Assembly: GCA_028751875.1 (NCBI GenBank)
Contig: CM054145.1
Span: 12,761,567 to 12,825,566 of the forward strand
DNA length: 64,000 nt
Direction: 5' to 3'
Source of the DNA: Rapana venosa
Lineage: Eukaryota; Mollusca; Gastropoda; Neogastropoda; Muricidae
Numbering within the stretch: the stretch's first letter is position 1; each line of letters begins with the position of its first letter. The position numbers and the translations under genes are program-made. Below the pieces are notes generated by a model that searched no databases, was not told the origin of the DNA, and saw only the letters and a list, made by a program, of their open reading frames with translations. Shown here in pieces: positions 11,808 through 22,034 of the stretch.

Positions 11808-11850
11808 CAGAGAGAGAGAGAGACAGAGAGAGAGACAGAGAGAGAGAATG
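11808..11850 (+). repeat. GA microsatellite
   Basis: (GAGA)n with CAGA interruptions, directly next to the 3' tail of the reverse-strand LINE fragment. Confidence 0.9.
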
Positions 11851-12120
11851 CGAATGCAAATGGTTTATTCAAAAGGCCTTGGCCACATTTGAAGGGGGAA
11901 AACATAAAGCACACACTATCATACAAGTAATATTCACATAAACAATCAATTTACAAAACATTATCAACACATGATAATTTTTCCAGAATTAATAAGGGTG
12001 TCCCGCAGTCTAAATGCTTTATATAGAAAAAGAGCTAACTGATTTTGTAGTAACTTCATTTCCAGACGTAATGAGCATACATTTTCTATTTACTTGTTCA
12101 CAACTTACGGAATTAAGAGA
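11851..12120 (-). mobile_element. 3' end of a LINE, reverse strand
   Basis: On the minus strand this reads as a C-terminal RT tail (LALFLYKAFRLRDTL), resembling NLAIFLYKSLKRIRD at the C-terminus of the 35.4-40.5 kb LINE. It is followed by a 3' UTR ending GGCCTTTTGAATAAACC and a GCATTC-type terminal repeat. It contains an AATAAA signal. Only the last 270 bp are present, as expected of 5'-truncated retrotransposition. Confidence 0.65.
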
Positions 12121-12141
12121 GCAGTTTATACCTCGAAAGTT

Positions 12142-12144
<3 letters not shown>

Positions 12145-12181
<37 letters not shown>

Positions 12182-12218
12182 GGGAGAGGGGAGAGAGAGA
12201 GAGAAAAGAGAGGAGAGA
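12145..12218 (+). repeat. GA microsatellite
   Basis: (GA)n with GGGGA interruptions. Confidence 0.95.
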
Positions 12219-12391
12219 TGGCGAACCCTGGTAGCATTGCATGGAGTTCCTACCAACGACAGCGGCGATGGAGACAGTTAAGTTGGATATTTTTGCATTA
12301 TCTTGATAAAACATTTGGCAATACTGCAGATTATTTATTGCACTTATATACAATACACTGATACGATAGACAGGCAGGCAGACCGAATCAA

Positions 12392-12490
12392 AACACACAC
12401 ACACGCACGCGCACGCAACACCACACACACACACACACACACACACACAACACACACACACTCACACACAAAGAGAAGACGACGAAGAAG
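12392..12490 (+). repeat. CA microsatellite followed by GAA-rich tract
   Basis: (CA)n with ACGC interruptions, running into AGACGACGAAGAAG. Confidence 0.95.
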
Positions 12491-12499
12491 AAGAGACAA

Positions 12500-13085
12500 T
12501 GAAACAGAAACCGAAGAAGGATTCAAACCCAATCCATCAGATTTTTGAGCGGGGATCTTGCAGGGGATGTTTGGTTCCTATCAAACCACACATGAAATGT
12601 GCTGAATAATTATTGTCAGGGTGGAGCAATCAAAATGTCTACTCAGAGAAAACGGGTACAAGGTGGTGGTGGTGTTGTCTTACTTGAATACAAGTAGCAG
12701 CCCTGGTCCAGGTGAGAAAGCTGGATCAGCTGAAGCTCTCGACAGGTTTTTCATTTTGATCACTTTCTTCACCATGTCTGATGTCAGTGGAAAATTGCCT
12801 TCTAATAACTTCTTTAGCGGGTTTTTAACTAAAAAGCATTCATTTACTTCGCAATGCGCAAAGCTCTACTGAAGGTTTTGCCACTGTATTAGAACTTTCT
12901 AAGGCACACTCTTAGGCTCAAGTCGATTTTCAGTTTCTGATGCACGATTTTTTTTGGTGCCACATCCAGTTTCTTTCAAAAGTGATTCATCCATCCAAAC
13001 CTTTGGAAACAATCTATAAACGATCAAAAATATTCTCTAAAACTTGTCAACAAAATATCAGGCTAATGCGATTCAAGACAGTTTA
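12500..13085. other. Intergenic, no gene recognised
   Basis: An open frame at 12621-12872 (+) has no recognisable domain and no splice context. Nothing else is seen. Confidence 0.5.
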
Positions 13086-13149
13086 TCCAGCTAAACTATG
13101 AATATACGTGTGGTAATGGTTACCTTACCTATCAATGTATGGTAATGGT

Positions 13150-13490
13150 AAGCGTTTTTTCACAATTCTTTTATTTCGAGGATAATGGAATAAGCACTCA
13201 TGTGCTTTATAATCCAGTCCCCGTGTGTATGCAGTTTTTTTCAATTTTGTCTTCCGTTCCCACAATGGTCTACTCTTCCGAAAAGCGGAACGGGTTTTAA
13301 CGTGTACGCAAGATATTCTGCGTGCGTTCGCACACGGGACCTCGGCTTATAGGCGAGCCCGAAGCACTTTTAGGGGAAGTAGAGTCGGCACTGATGTTAA
13401 ATCAAGAGGAAAAATCCTCTTGAACAACATTCAAACCCGGTTCAGCACATCACAAGCGCATCACTCTAACCACCAGGCTATCCCGTCCAG
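13150..13490 (-). mobile_element. tRNA-derived SINE inserted in the satellite
   Basis: On the minus strand a head beginning near 13490 reads GGGATAGCCTGGTGGTTAGA (A box) and later CCGGGTTTGAATG (B box). The body follows, then a 3' end reading CATTATCCTCGAAATAAAAG at 13165-13185. This is the most complete copy of the family here. Satellite units flank both sides, and the break falls at AAGC/AGCT of the unit. Confidence 0.85.
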
Positions 13491-14426
13491 CTTAACTCTC
13501 AAATTATGGTAATGGTGAACTAAACTCTCAATGTATGGTAAACTTAAACTATCAATTCATGGTATGGTAAACTAAACTCTCAATGTATGGTAATGGTAAG
13601 CTGAACTATCAATGTATGGTAATGGTAAGCTGAACTATCAATGTATGGTAATGGTAAGCTGAACTATCAATGTATGGTTATGGTAAGCTGAACTATCAAT
13701 GTATGGTAATGGTAAGCTGAACTATCAATGTATGGTAATGATAAGCTGAACTATCAATGTTTGGTAATGGTAAGCTGAACTATCAATGTATGGTAATGGT
13801 AAGCTGAACTATCAATGTATGGTAATGGTAAGCTGAACTATCAATGTATGGTAATGTTAAGCTGAACTATCAATGTATGGTAATGGTAAGCTGAACTATC
13901 AATGTATGGTAAACTAAACTCTCCATGTATGGTAATGGTAAGCTGAACTATCAATGTATGGTAATGGTAAGCTGAACTATCAATGTATGGTAATGGTAAG
14001 CTGAACTCTCAATGTATGGTAATGGTAAGCTGAACTATCAATGTATGTGTGGTAATGGAAAGCTAAACTATCAATATCCGTTGGTAATGGAAAGCTAAAC
14101 TATCAATATACGTATGGTAATGGAAAGCTAAACTATCAATATCCTTATGGTAATGGAAAGCTAAACTATCAATATACATATGGTAATGGAAAGCTAAACT
14201 ATCAATATCTGTGTGGTAATGGAAAGCTAAACTATCAATATCCGTTGGTAATGGAAAGCAAAACTATCAATATCCGTGTGGTAATGGAAAGCTAAACGAT
14301 CAATATCCGTTGGTAATGGAAAGCTATACTATCAATATACGTATGGTAATGGAAAGCTAAACTATCAATATATGTATGGTAATGGAAAGCTAAACTATCA
14401 ATATCCTTTGGTAATGGAAAGCTAAA

Positions 14427-14882
14427 TTCAAATTCAAATTCAAAAAACTTAATTATCTCAAAGACAGAAATTCCGGCGGGTTACTCGCCATACATAAAAA
14501 CAATAAACATTTAAATATAATATTTAAAACACACACACTGTCCAACATCAGCACCGACCCATCATGAGATAAAAAGCATCCACAAATCAGCATTATCTCA
14601 GCCAGCCACAAACCCACCCCAACAAAAACCACTTTACTCATGTGCGCACTAGTAAACCCGTATGTCCGCACATTCACAAACAGGTGCACGCGCACGCACG
14701 GTCGCACATTGTAAACATTCGTACCCATGCTCACGCATTTTAATAAGTCACATTTTTCTAACATGTTGTATAAGACAAATATCAATTAAATTAATACTAT
14801 GTTCTATTAAGATATTGAACACTCTAAAATAATAACACGAGCACTTAGAAAAAAAATCATTTGTAGATATATATATATATAT
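14427..14882 (-). mobile_element. Retroelement 3' end inserted in the satellite with a 7-bp target duplication
   Basis: A 456-bp non-satellite block bounded by AGCTAAA at 14420-14426 and 14883-14889. The satellite phase continues across it. Its left end is an (AATTCA)n motif followed by AACTTAATTATCTCAAAGAC, which in reverse reads like the terminal repeat of a non-LTR 3' UTR; its right end is (TA)n. An open minus-strand frame (14453-14785) has no recognisable domain, and the block is probably 3' UTR. Confidence 0.7.
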
Positions 14883-15640
14883 AGCTAAACTATCAATATA
14901 CATATGGTAATGGAAAGCTTAACTAGCAATATACGTATGGCAATGGAAAGCTAAACTATCAATATCCTTATGGTAATGGAAAGCTAAACTAGCAATATAC
15001 GTATGGTAATGGAAAGCTAAACTATCAATATCCTTATGGTAATGGAAAGCTAAACTATCAATATCCGTGTGGTAATGGAAAGCTAAACGATCAATATCCG
15101 TTGGTAATGGAAAGCTAAACTATCAATATACGTATGGTAATGGAAAGCTAAACTATCAATATCCTTATGGTAATGGAAAGCTAAACTATCAATATACATA
15201 TGGTAATGTAAAGCTAAACGATCAATATCCTTATGGTAATAGAAAGCTAAACTATCAATATACGTATGGTAATGGAAAGCTAAACTATCATATCCGTTGG
15301 TAATGGAAAGTTAAACTATCAATATCCGTTGGTAATGGAAAGCTAAACTATCAATGTACATGTGATAATGGAAAGCTAAACTATCAATGTACATGTGATA
15401 ATGGTAATCTAAACTATCAATGTACATGTGATAATGGTAATCTAAACTATCAATGTACATGTGATAATGGTAATCTAAACTATCAATGTACATGTGATAA
15501 TGGTAATCTAAACTATCAATGTACATGTGATAATGGTAATCTAAACTATCAATGTACATGTGATAATGGTAATCTAAACTATCAATGTACATGTGATAAT
15601 GGTAATCTAAACTATCAATGTATGGTAATGGTAACCTACC

Positions 15641-16130
15641 CAAACACAAGGTCCACCGCTCTAAGTGAAGTCTACATTTACATTGGAATAATGTGTTGAC
15701 CTACCATGCAAATGAAGATTGTTTTAAGCATCACAACAGATGATGAGCTAAAATGATAAAACCCAGCTGAGCAAACAATCAGCGCTCTTGAACAACAGTC
15801 TTCTGGTGTCACAGGCCACTTGATACTTCAACTCTAACCACTGAAAGCTTTTTATACTGACATTTGTGGGTTGCCACCCAAATAAAATGTCCCTGTTTAA
15901 GACTTGCAAAAAGATACTTCATTTGGGCAGACAGCCCTTGCTATTTTAATGCTAACATTAATCCATGTATCAACCAATTAGTGAAAAATGCTTTAAACGA
16001 CAAAAAGACTGAATAGCTGTTGTTTTTCAAAATCTACCCATTATGATGGATGAAAACGATGGAACTTCCAATTAACTGAAAACAAGATTGCCTTCTGTGA
16101 ATGCAGATAGCTGCGAATTGTTTTGAAATG
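15641..16130. other. Intergenic, no gene recognised
   Basis: A+T-rich sequence without a convincing exon, domain or repeat. Confidence 0.5.
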
Positions 16131-16133
16131 AAA

Positions 16134-16485
16134 GCCTAGTGGTTAGAACGTGGCGCTCGCGATTGGACTGCCAAGACAGAGCCTGGGTTTGAAGCATCAC
16201 AGGGACGCCGGTTCAAGGGAATTTCCCCCCTGGAGTTCGAAGTAGTCGCTCCATCAGAGCCAATCCAGTTTATGTCCAGTGCGCCCAGTGAAGAAATTAA
16301 CCTGGTTTGGCTCTGATGTAGCGCAGTACTGATTCCACTCACCAGAAAATCCTTCAAATAAGATTATTAACCGTGGCCTCGAGTGCGAACGCACAGGAAA
16401 CCTCTTGCAGACACGGTCAAACCTGTTCTACCTTTTGGAAGAGAAGACCATTCATGCCATTAGGAACTGATGATAGAACTATATT
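16134..16485 (+). mobile_element. tRNA-derived SINE
   Basis: The head contains AGCCTAGTGGTTAGAACG (A-box region) with TGGGTTTGAAGC and CCGGTTCAAGG as B-box-like candidates. After about 16370 the body has GCGAACGCACAGG, then GGAAGAGAAGACC, matching the family seen at 49840-50066 (GCGAACGCATGCAG). The segment 16255-16340 is not shared with the other copies and may be an insertion or a subfamily feature. Confidence 0.65.
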
Positions 16486-16494
16486 TTTTTTTAA

Positions 16495-16640
16495 TGCATA
16501 CACACTGGTGTGTTAAGGCATCACATAAGTCGGTATGCGGCTACTTTAATGGCGGGCAAAAACGATCACACACACAAGAATCTCACCACTGGGGAACATG
16601 GCAACTCTAGCCGAGAAAGAAGCAAAAAATGAATGAGGAA
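16495..16640 (+). repeat. Dispersed repeat, left flank of the GC-rich minisatellite
   Basis: Contains ATCACATAAGTCGG, then GGCGGGCAAAAACG and CACTGGGGAACATGG with CTAGCCGAGAAA. Closely similar sequence occurs at 17600-17800 and 30375-30505, so this is an unnamed dispersed family. Two direct copies bracket the minisatellite. Confidence 0.75.
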
Positions 16641-16729
16641 GCATGTAAGCCATCTATGTCATCATCTGCTTTCACTGACTACAGAACAAGTAGTTATTAG
16701 TAAAAGTTGTTTCCGCGATCCTCATTGTC

Positions 16730-17420
16730 GTGTGTGTGCTGTGTGGCGGCCTCTCCTGTGCTGCAGCACTGTCGGTGCTAGGTGCTGTGTGTACGTCGTG
16801 TGTGGCGTGCCTGTGCGCTGTTGCCTGTTGGTAGGTGCTGTGTGGGCAGCCTCTCCTGTGCTGCGACTGTGTTTGGAGGTGCAGATCTGGCAGCCTCTCC
16901 CTGTGCTGCAGGCACGTCCTGCTGTAGGTGCTGGCTTGGCGCCTCTCCTAGCTGCAGCACTGTCGGCGTGAGGTGCTGTGTGTAGGGACGTGTTGGAGCT
17001 CTCATGTGCTGCTGCACTGTCGTGTTGTGTCTGTTGAATACAGCACTCTCCTTGCTGCAGCACTGTCGTGGGAAAGGTGCTGAGTGGCAGCCTCTCATGT
17101 GGCAGCAACTGTCGTGTGGAGGACTGGTGGCAAGCCTTCCTGTGCTGCGCATGAGTGTGTAGTCTTGTGTGCACACCTTTGTGCTGCAGCATTGCGGTGT
17201 AGGTGCTGTTGTAGGTGCTGTGTGGCAAGCTCTCTGAAGCATTTCTGTGTAGTGTTGAGAAATGGTCAGCCTCTCCTGTGCTGCAGCACTGTCAGTGTGA
17301 AGTTGCATGTGTTGTAGGGCTGTGTGGTCAGCCTGCCATGTGCTGCAGAGTTGTGGTCGTAGTGCGATAGTGGCAGCCTCATCTTGTGCTGCTTGCACTT
17401 GGAGGTTTGGCTGTTTGTGG
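16730..17420 (+). repeat. GC-rich degenerate minisatellite, about 44 bp
   Basis: Repeats built around GCAGCCTCTCCTGTGCTGCA, GCACTGTCGTG and GTAGGTGCTGTGTGG. Unit length and spacing vary a good deal, so the array is old or its sequence is noisy. Its base composition (GC-rich, TGCTG-rich) is unlike the surroundings. Open frames exist on both strands but do not look like a protein family. Confidence 0.85.
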
Positions 17421-17599
17421 CAGCTGTTGCTCTGCTTGGTCATTCTGCTGCCTGGCCGACTTTATCACTGGTGTTTTACCTGGACGAACTACTGGCTGCT
17501 TCTAGCTCATCAGGTGTCACCTGGCTTCCACCTGTCTGTCACTTTCTGCACCAGCAGATCCAAGTCTCTGTAGGCCATTCGTGCCTTTAAGAGAACAGA

Positions 17600-17800
17600 A
17601 TTTTGTTTTTAATGAATGGACACTAGTGTCACTTTCTTGACACTGGTGTCACTTTCTCAGACATCACTTAAGTCGGAATGTGCCTACCTGAACGGTGGGG
17701 AAAAACGGTCGCATAAGCAAGGATGTCACCATTGGGGAACATCAGAGCTCTAGCCGAGAAACGAAAAAAATGAATGAAGAAGTAGCCATCTACCTTCTTT
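17600..17800 (+). repeat. Dispersed repeat, right flank of the GC-rich minisatellite
   Basis: Second copy of the 16495-16640 repeat (ATCACTTAAGTCGG, GGTGGGGAAAAACGGTCGCA, CATTGGGGAACATC, CTAGCCGAGAAACG) in the same orientation. It begins with a short internal duplication of ACTGGTGTCACTTTCT. Confidence 0.75.
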
Positions 17801-18029
17801 CGTAGGTCACAACAACCTTACTCTGACGATCATTGACGAATCCATTTGATTACATGAAATCTGCAATAGACTTTTTCGTAAAGTCATTTTCAATTGACAT
17901 GATCGTTTTGAGAAATGTAAGGGTTAATTGTGATGATTGAAAAAGAACTTACAGTGGAAAAAGAACTTACAGTGCTTTTTCTCGATTGATTAGCTGTGCA
18001 TGTTCTGCAGGTTTTGATCCTTCATTCGA

Positions 18030-18480
18030 TACTAAAGCTCCCACATATTATGATTTGAAGCTATGGACGGTCTTGCTGTTCTTGCCGTCTATTTATTATG
18101 TTAGTGCTGATGCCATTGGCACTATTTGTCATCAGCTGGGTTTTCTCTGTGCTGATCTGCATGCCATACCCTGAAGAGGCTTCATCAAGGTGATTTATCA
18201 GGTTGACTAGCTCTTCTCTTTTCCAGCTAGGCTGTTGATATAATCGGCAAAACGTAAATTTGTATTTGTCCTGCCCCCAATGCTGACAGTTCCCTCGTGA
18301 TTTTTAAGTGTGTCAGCCTTTATTCTCTCTAAGAAGATATTAAAGAGGGTGGGAGAGAGCATACATTCTTGGCGTACTCCAGTTGTGGTTCGGAACCAAT
18401 CTATTTTGCTGAATCTTAGCATCATAAACCTTGAAAAAAAAGAATTAACATTCATCTCTTCATACTTCTGACATGCTTTT
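18030..18480 (-). mobile_element. RTE-like LINE reverse transcriptase fragment, reverse strand
   Basis: The minus strand carries WFRTTTGVRQECMLSPTLF, FLERIKADTLKNHEG, VSIGGRTNTNLRFAD and, after a frameshift, YGMQISTEKTQLMT. This is almost the same order and wording as residues around 44020-44290 of the LINE at 42.3-44.9 kb, so it is a diverged member of that family. The catalytic FADD is decayed to FADY. Confidence 0.85.
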
Positions 18481-18514
18481 TTCAAATGAACAACTGCCTT
18501 CCTCCCCTAAGAGA

Positions 18515-18585
18515 CAGAGAGAGAGAGAGGAAGAGACGGACAGACAGACAGACAGACAGCAGAGTCTGTGTCTGTGTGTGTTTGC
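18515..18585 (+). repeat. GA, CAGA and TG simple repeats
   Basis: (GA)n, then (CAGA)n, then (TGTC)/(TG)n. Confidence 0.9.
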
Positions 18586-18896
18586 ACACGCCCATTTCTA
18601 TACTTCTTTTTAACCTGGTATTCTTGTACATGCGGGCAAATGTATAGTTTTTTGCTCTAAGAAAAATATGTTTAAAAAATCCCAAGCAAACAACAAACAA
18701 AACAAACGTTTAAGCTTACAGCAAAGAGGGGACCTGATGCCACCTGAAGCTGACGAGAAAGGCTAGTTTCCTGTGTCAGGGGAGGACACGTATACGCGAC
18801 ATTCTGTCTGTAACAATAAGTCTTCGTTGCACTGTAGATAGCAGTCCATTGTTTTCTCTGTTCGTGCATGTGTTGCTTTGTGTGTTTGTTTCTCCC

Positions 18897-19008
18897 TGGT
18901 TGTGTGTGTGTGTGCGTGCGTGCGTTTGTTTGTGTGTGTGTGCGCGCGCGCGTGTGTGCGTGATTTCGTTTGTTTGTTCTTCAATTTAATCTCTCTCTCT
19001 CTCTCTCT
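18897..19008 (+). repeat. TG/CG and CT microsatellites upstream of the 2A LINE
   Basis: (TG)n with CGCG and TTTG interruptions, then (CT)n ending in CTAG. They lie just before the presumed 5' UTR of the LINE that starts near 19010. Confidence 0.9.
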
Positions 19009-19144
19009 AGGGGGGTGAGCTGTTCTCCAGCAACAGAGAAGCTGTACTTTTCACTTGTGCTGTTAATTTTGCTAATTAGTAGCATGTAATCAAAGTAAAT
19101 CACTGCAATTTTAGTACTAACTTCTTCATGAAGGTACACTGATC

Positions 19145-21298
19145 ATGCCTGTATCAAATTTATCCTTCAGAGCTGCATGTGGCCAATTTTATTGGCGTTT
19201 TCAGTTGTTCATGCAAGGAAGAGTAGTGGCCATTCAGCAAACACAGCAAAGGAAGGTGAAACTGTGCTGGCCACTGAGCTTTGTTCGCACTGCTTCAGTG
19301 TTTCTCTCCCTGCTGATACTGTGTTATGGGTCCAGTGACTTGAATGGGACAGTGTGTGCAAATTATAACAGCCTTTGTGACTACAGTGCCAGTGCATGTC
19401 ATCCATCTTTGAATGAGTCGTTTCCTCAACTCCACTGGATACAGATGTTGGCAACGGCTCACTTCTTCATGGAAGGGAAGCATATCCCTTTCTTGTGTAC
19501 AATCAGTGTTTCTTTACGTGAAGAAAACAATTGGGGTATGATTGAAAATCTTTCTGTCTTTGCTATTGTTTTCATTTCGGCATTTTTGCTGCAATGTGGA
19601 GACATTGAATCAAACCCTGGACCTGGAAGAGAAGTAAGAAATGATGTCCACCACAGTGTACAATTTCCACCTTTGTCCAACTTTGTGCATAATTTTGTTT
19701 CAACGTCTACTCCATATGCTGCACCTTTCCCTGTTCCCCCTCCCCTTTCATCCACCCATGTTCCATCTACTGCCTTTGCTTCCCTTCAGGCTGCGGATCT
19801 GCGATGGATGCAGAACATGGTGGACCACTTAGGGGGCTCCTTGAACTGCTTGGCAGACAACATGTCAAGACACCTGCAGGGGATGAGCCAGAACCAAGCT
19901 GCTCTGACCAGAGACTTGAGTCATGTCAGAGACTGCAATGAAACCCTCATGGCAGAGAACAACCGGTTGAAGGCTGACGTAGAATGCCTGAAAGACAAAT
20001 GTGACTATTTGGAGCAGGAATGCAAGCAACTTGGTGATCAACAACGATTTTGTTTTGACACAGCAAACAATCTTGGTGAAGAGGTGGACAAACTTGAGGT
20101 GCATTCCAAAAACAACAATCTGCGTTTCTTCAATGTGTATGAAGGTCCCAAAGAGGACAGCAAAATGTGCATAGAGAAAGTTGTCAAACTTCTGAACAAA
20201 TTCTATGACAGCAAGGTATGGACAACTACTGACATAGAATATGCCTACCGTCTCGGAAGAAGACAACAAAACCACAGTCGACCTCGTGTTCTCATTGTGT
20301 GCTTCCACACATGGCCAGACAAGCTGTTTCTCTTGGAGAACAGAGACATGAGAAAGAGGATGGCTGAGGAGCTGGGCGTGCATGTTGCGGCTGAGCTGAC
20401 CACTCGACAGCAAAAGGTCCTACAGGAGCTGAAGAGCCAGGGCAGAGATGCCTATTTTCGTAATGGGCGTCTCCTGTACAAAAACAATGACTCCCAGGGT
20501 CGGGGGTTCCACAAAAACACAAACTCCAGATCCTCTGTCAGACATCCACTCAGAAGAGAGCACGGTGCAGAACAGACAGCAGGTGAAGAGAATGCAAAAC
20601 AGCCTTCACAGTGCTCACCCTCCCTCTCCAGTATGACGGAATACCCCTCACTACCACGACGGGAGTGCCAACAGGAACCACGGGAGCCACCAACCAGTCA
20701 GGAGCAGCTGCCTGTGACTGCCAGTACAGACTGCATGGAAGAAACTGGCAGAAAGACTGACGTCACAGCAACAGGAGCAGCTGCCGCAACAGAAGTCCGG
20801 TCTCCAAACCACCTCCAGGACTCAAGCTGTGAAATCCTGGCCCCTGAAGAGGTACACAGTGCAACAACAGCAGCAGACGCAGTGACTGACACCAGGGCTC
20901 CAGCCAGCAACCCCCCTGTTTCACCACAGGAGACAGTGCGGGGCAGTGCAACTCTTTCTCCTCCCTGTGGTGGTGCCAGTCAGGATCTGTTTCAGCCTCA
21001 AACACAACAAGGCTGTTACGGAGACTCAGCTGATGCAATGTTCGACCCTGAAAGTCAGACCTTTGTCAAGCAGAGACTTGTGTCAGAAGAAAAGTCAGGT
21101 GACAGTGCCATTGTTCCAACAGGCGACAAAGAGGGTGACGGAGAAGGTCTGCATGAAGTGTCAGGAAGCACCAACCAAGACATTCTGTCTCAGTCATGTT
21201 TTTCTGTTGAAAATGAACTGACTCAGACACCCTGTGCTGGCCCACAAACACGCAGTAGAGCTAAATGCAGACAAACACAGTTAACAGAAACATTTTAA
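19145..21298 (+). CDS. LINE ORF1 protein with an N-terminal 2A ribosome-skipping motif
   Basis: An uninterrupted 717-codon frame starting at a true ATG. Residues 49-62 and 136-150 are hydrophobic. The second run leads directly into CGDIESNPGP (151-160), which matches the 2A consensus DxExNPGP; ribosome skipping would occur between Gly159 and Pro160. A Pro/Ser-rich spacer (about 170-215) follows, then a coiled coil (about 262-322), an RRM-like segment starting NNNLRFFNVYEG (about 323-398) and a basic C-terminal domain to about 448, the layout of L1-type ORF1 nucleic-acid chaperones. Residues 449-717 are a low-complexity Ser/Thr/Pro/Glu-rich tail. 2A motifs at the N-terminus of ORF1 are established for several APE-type LINEs of marine invertebrates. 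An endonuclease fragment of ORF2 follows after 46 bp. The intact frame suggests a young copy. Confidence 0.9.
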   Translation: MPVSNLSFRAACGQFYWRFQLFMQGRVVAIQQTQQRKVKLCWPLSFVRTASVFLSLLILCYGSSDLNGTVCANYNSLCDYSASACHPSLNESFPQLHWIQMLATAHFFMEGKHIPFLCTISVSLREENNWGMIENLSVFAIVFISAFLLQCGDIESNPGPGREVRNDVHHSVQFPPLSNFVHNFVSTSTPYAAPFPVPPPLSSTHVPSTAFASLQAADLRWMQNMVDHLGGSLNCLADNMSRHLQGMSQNQAALTRDLSHVRDCNETLMAENNRLKADVECLKDKCDYLEQECKQLGDQQRFCFDTANNLGEEVDKLEVHSKNNNLRFFNVYEGPKEDSKMCIEKVVKLLNKFYDSKVWTTTDIEYAYRLGRRQQNHSRPRVLIVCFHTWPDKLFLLENRDMRKRMAEELGVHVAAELTTRQQKVLQELKSQGRDAYFRNGRLLYKNNDSQGRGFHKNTNSRSSVRHPLRREHGAEQTAGEENAKQPSQCSPSLSSMTEYPSLPRRECQQEPREPPTSQEQLPVTASTDCMEETGRKTDVTATGAAAATEVRSPNHLQDSSCEILAPEEVHSATTAADAVTDTRAPASNPPVSPQETVRGSATLSPPCGGASQDLFQPQTQQGCYGDSADAMFDPESQTFVKQRLVSEEKSGDSAIVPTGDKEGDGEGLHEVSGSTNQDILSQSCFSVENELTQTPCAGPQTRSRAKCRQTQLTETF
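19565..19624 (+). other. 2A ribosome-skipping signal in ORF1
   Basis: Residues 141-160 of ORF1: a hydrophobic stretch then GDIESNPGP. The core codons are 19598-19624 and the Gly-Pro pair at 19619-19624. All invariant residues of the consensus (D, E, N, P, G, P) are present. Skipping would release a 159-residue leader from a 558-residue ORF1 product that starts with Pro. The hydrophobic lead-in means the same segment could also act as a signal peptide, a dual role reported for some 2A sequences. Confidence 0.88.
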
Positions 21299-21344
21299 AA
21301 GTACTCCTAAAAACACAGACACCAGATCTAATGTTGTCACCTAG

Positions 21345-22034
21345 GGACTTGGCCATGCCCATGATTCTACTGATACTGTTAAAAACTACCTTTCCTTTGT
21401 TGCATACAACAAAGAAGGACTTACTTGCTTATATGATCCTTGTGTTAGATCATATCTTTATAATTTTGATTTCATATTTCTTTGTGAGATATTTTCAACA
21501 AATTTCCCTAGTTTTCTTTTTCCAGAATATTATGTTACTATTTCACCTCCTGTCAAATTAACTAATGCAGCCACTGCGAGGTTATCTGGTGGTGCAGCTT
21601 TGCTCATAAGAAATCGATTTAAAAACCAAACACTTATGATGGAAACAGAATATGACAACTGTATTGTAGTTAAGATATCTAAAAAGCTTACAGGTTGGAC
21701 AACAGACTGTGTTTTGCTTGGGATGTATTTGCCCCCATATCAAAGTATGTATTATAATGAGACTGATATTTATAATGGCGTTTCCTTGCTTGAGCAATGT
21801 TTGCTTGACATTTTTGAAGTTTCTGGTGATCTTCCTGTTATAATATGTGGGGATTTGAATGCAAGGACTGGTGGGGGAAATGGTAGGGATATTCATATTT
21901 TTTATAGTGAAGATACGTCTGAGGAGGAGAGAGTTTGTGCACGTGTTTCTAAGGATGTTGAGGCTTTAACCAATTTGAGATATTTTGTAAGGAAAGGATC
22001 AGTCTTCTCCCTGGAGGTGGCTTTTGTACCTTGA
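21345..22034 (+). pseudogene. Truncated LINE ORF2: endonuclease domain only
   Basis: Open frame after an in-frame TAG at 21342. It reads as an APE-type endonuclease of a LINE: FDFIFLCEIF (catalytic Glu), an ARLSGGAALLIRNRF segment, GMYLPP, and CGDLNARTGGGNG (catalytic Asp/Asn). Family resemblance to the endonuclease of the 35.4-40.5 kb LINE is clear (LISGDMNGRTAN there). The frame loses similarity near 21990 and stops at 22034, before the C-terminal His motif and all of the RT. It follows ORF1 closely and is presumably the start of ORF2 of the same element, cut off at its 3' side. Confidence 0.8.

Larger units (their letters stand above)
13088..15640 (+). repeat. 29-33-bp satellite array with two retro-insertions
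   Basis: Tandem array based on AACTATCAATGTATGGTAAT plus GGTAAGCTG (29 bp). A second domain (about 14045-15340) uses a 31-33-bp form with AATATCCGT, AATATACGT or AATATCCTT and GGAAAGCTA. A third (15345-15620) uses a very regular 30-bp unit with AATGTACATGTGATAATGG. It is split by a SINE at 13150-13490 and by a 456-bp insert at 14427-14882. The 30-bp subunit translates as a 10-residue repeat on the minus strand, which is an artefact. Confidence 0.96.

Noticed and set aside
14453..14785. A 110-codon minus-strand frame
   Set aside because: It lies inside the inserted retroelement 3' end, is hydrophobic and Cys-rich without homology, and is probably UTR.
15311..15649. A 10-residue peptide repeat (YIDSLDYHYH type) on the minus strand
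   Set aside because: The 30-bp satellite unit is a multiple of three, so it stays open by construction; there is no gene context.
16722..17443. Cys/His/Gln-rich open frames of 168-221 codons on minus
   Set aside because: They lie entirely in the GC-rich degenerate minisatellite, and overlapping frames are equally open.
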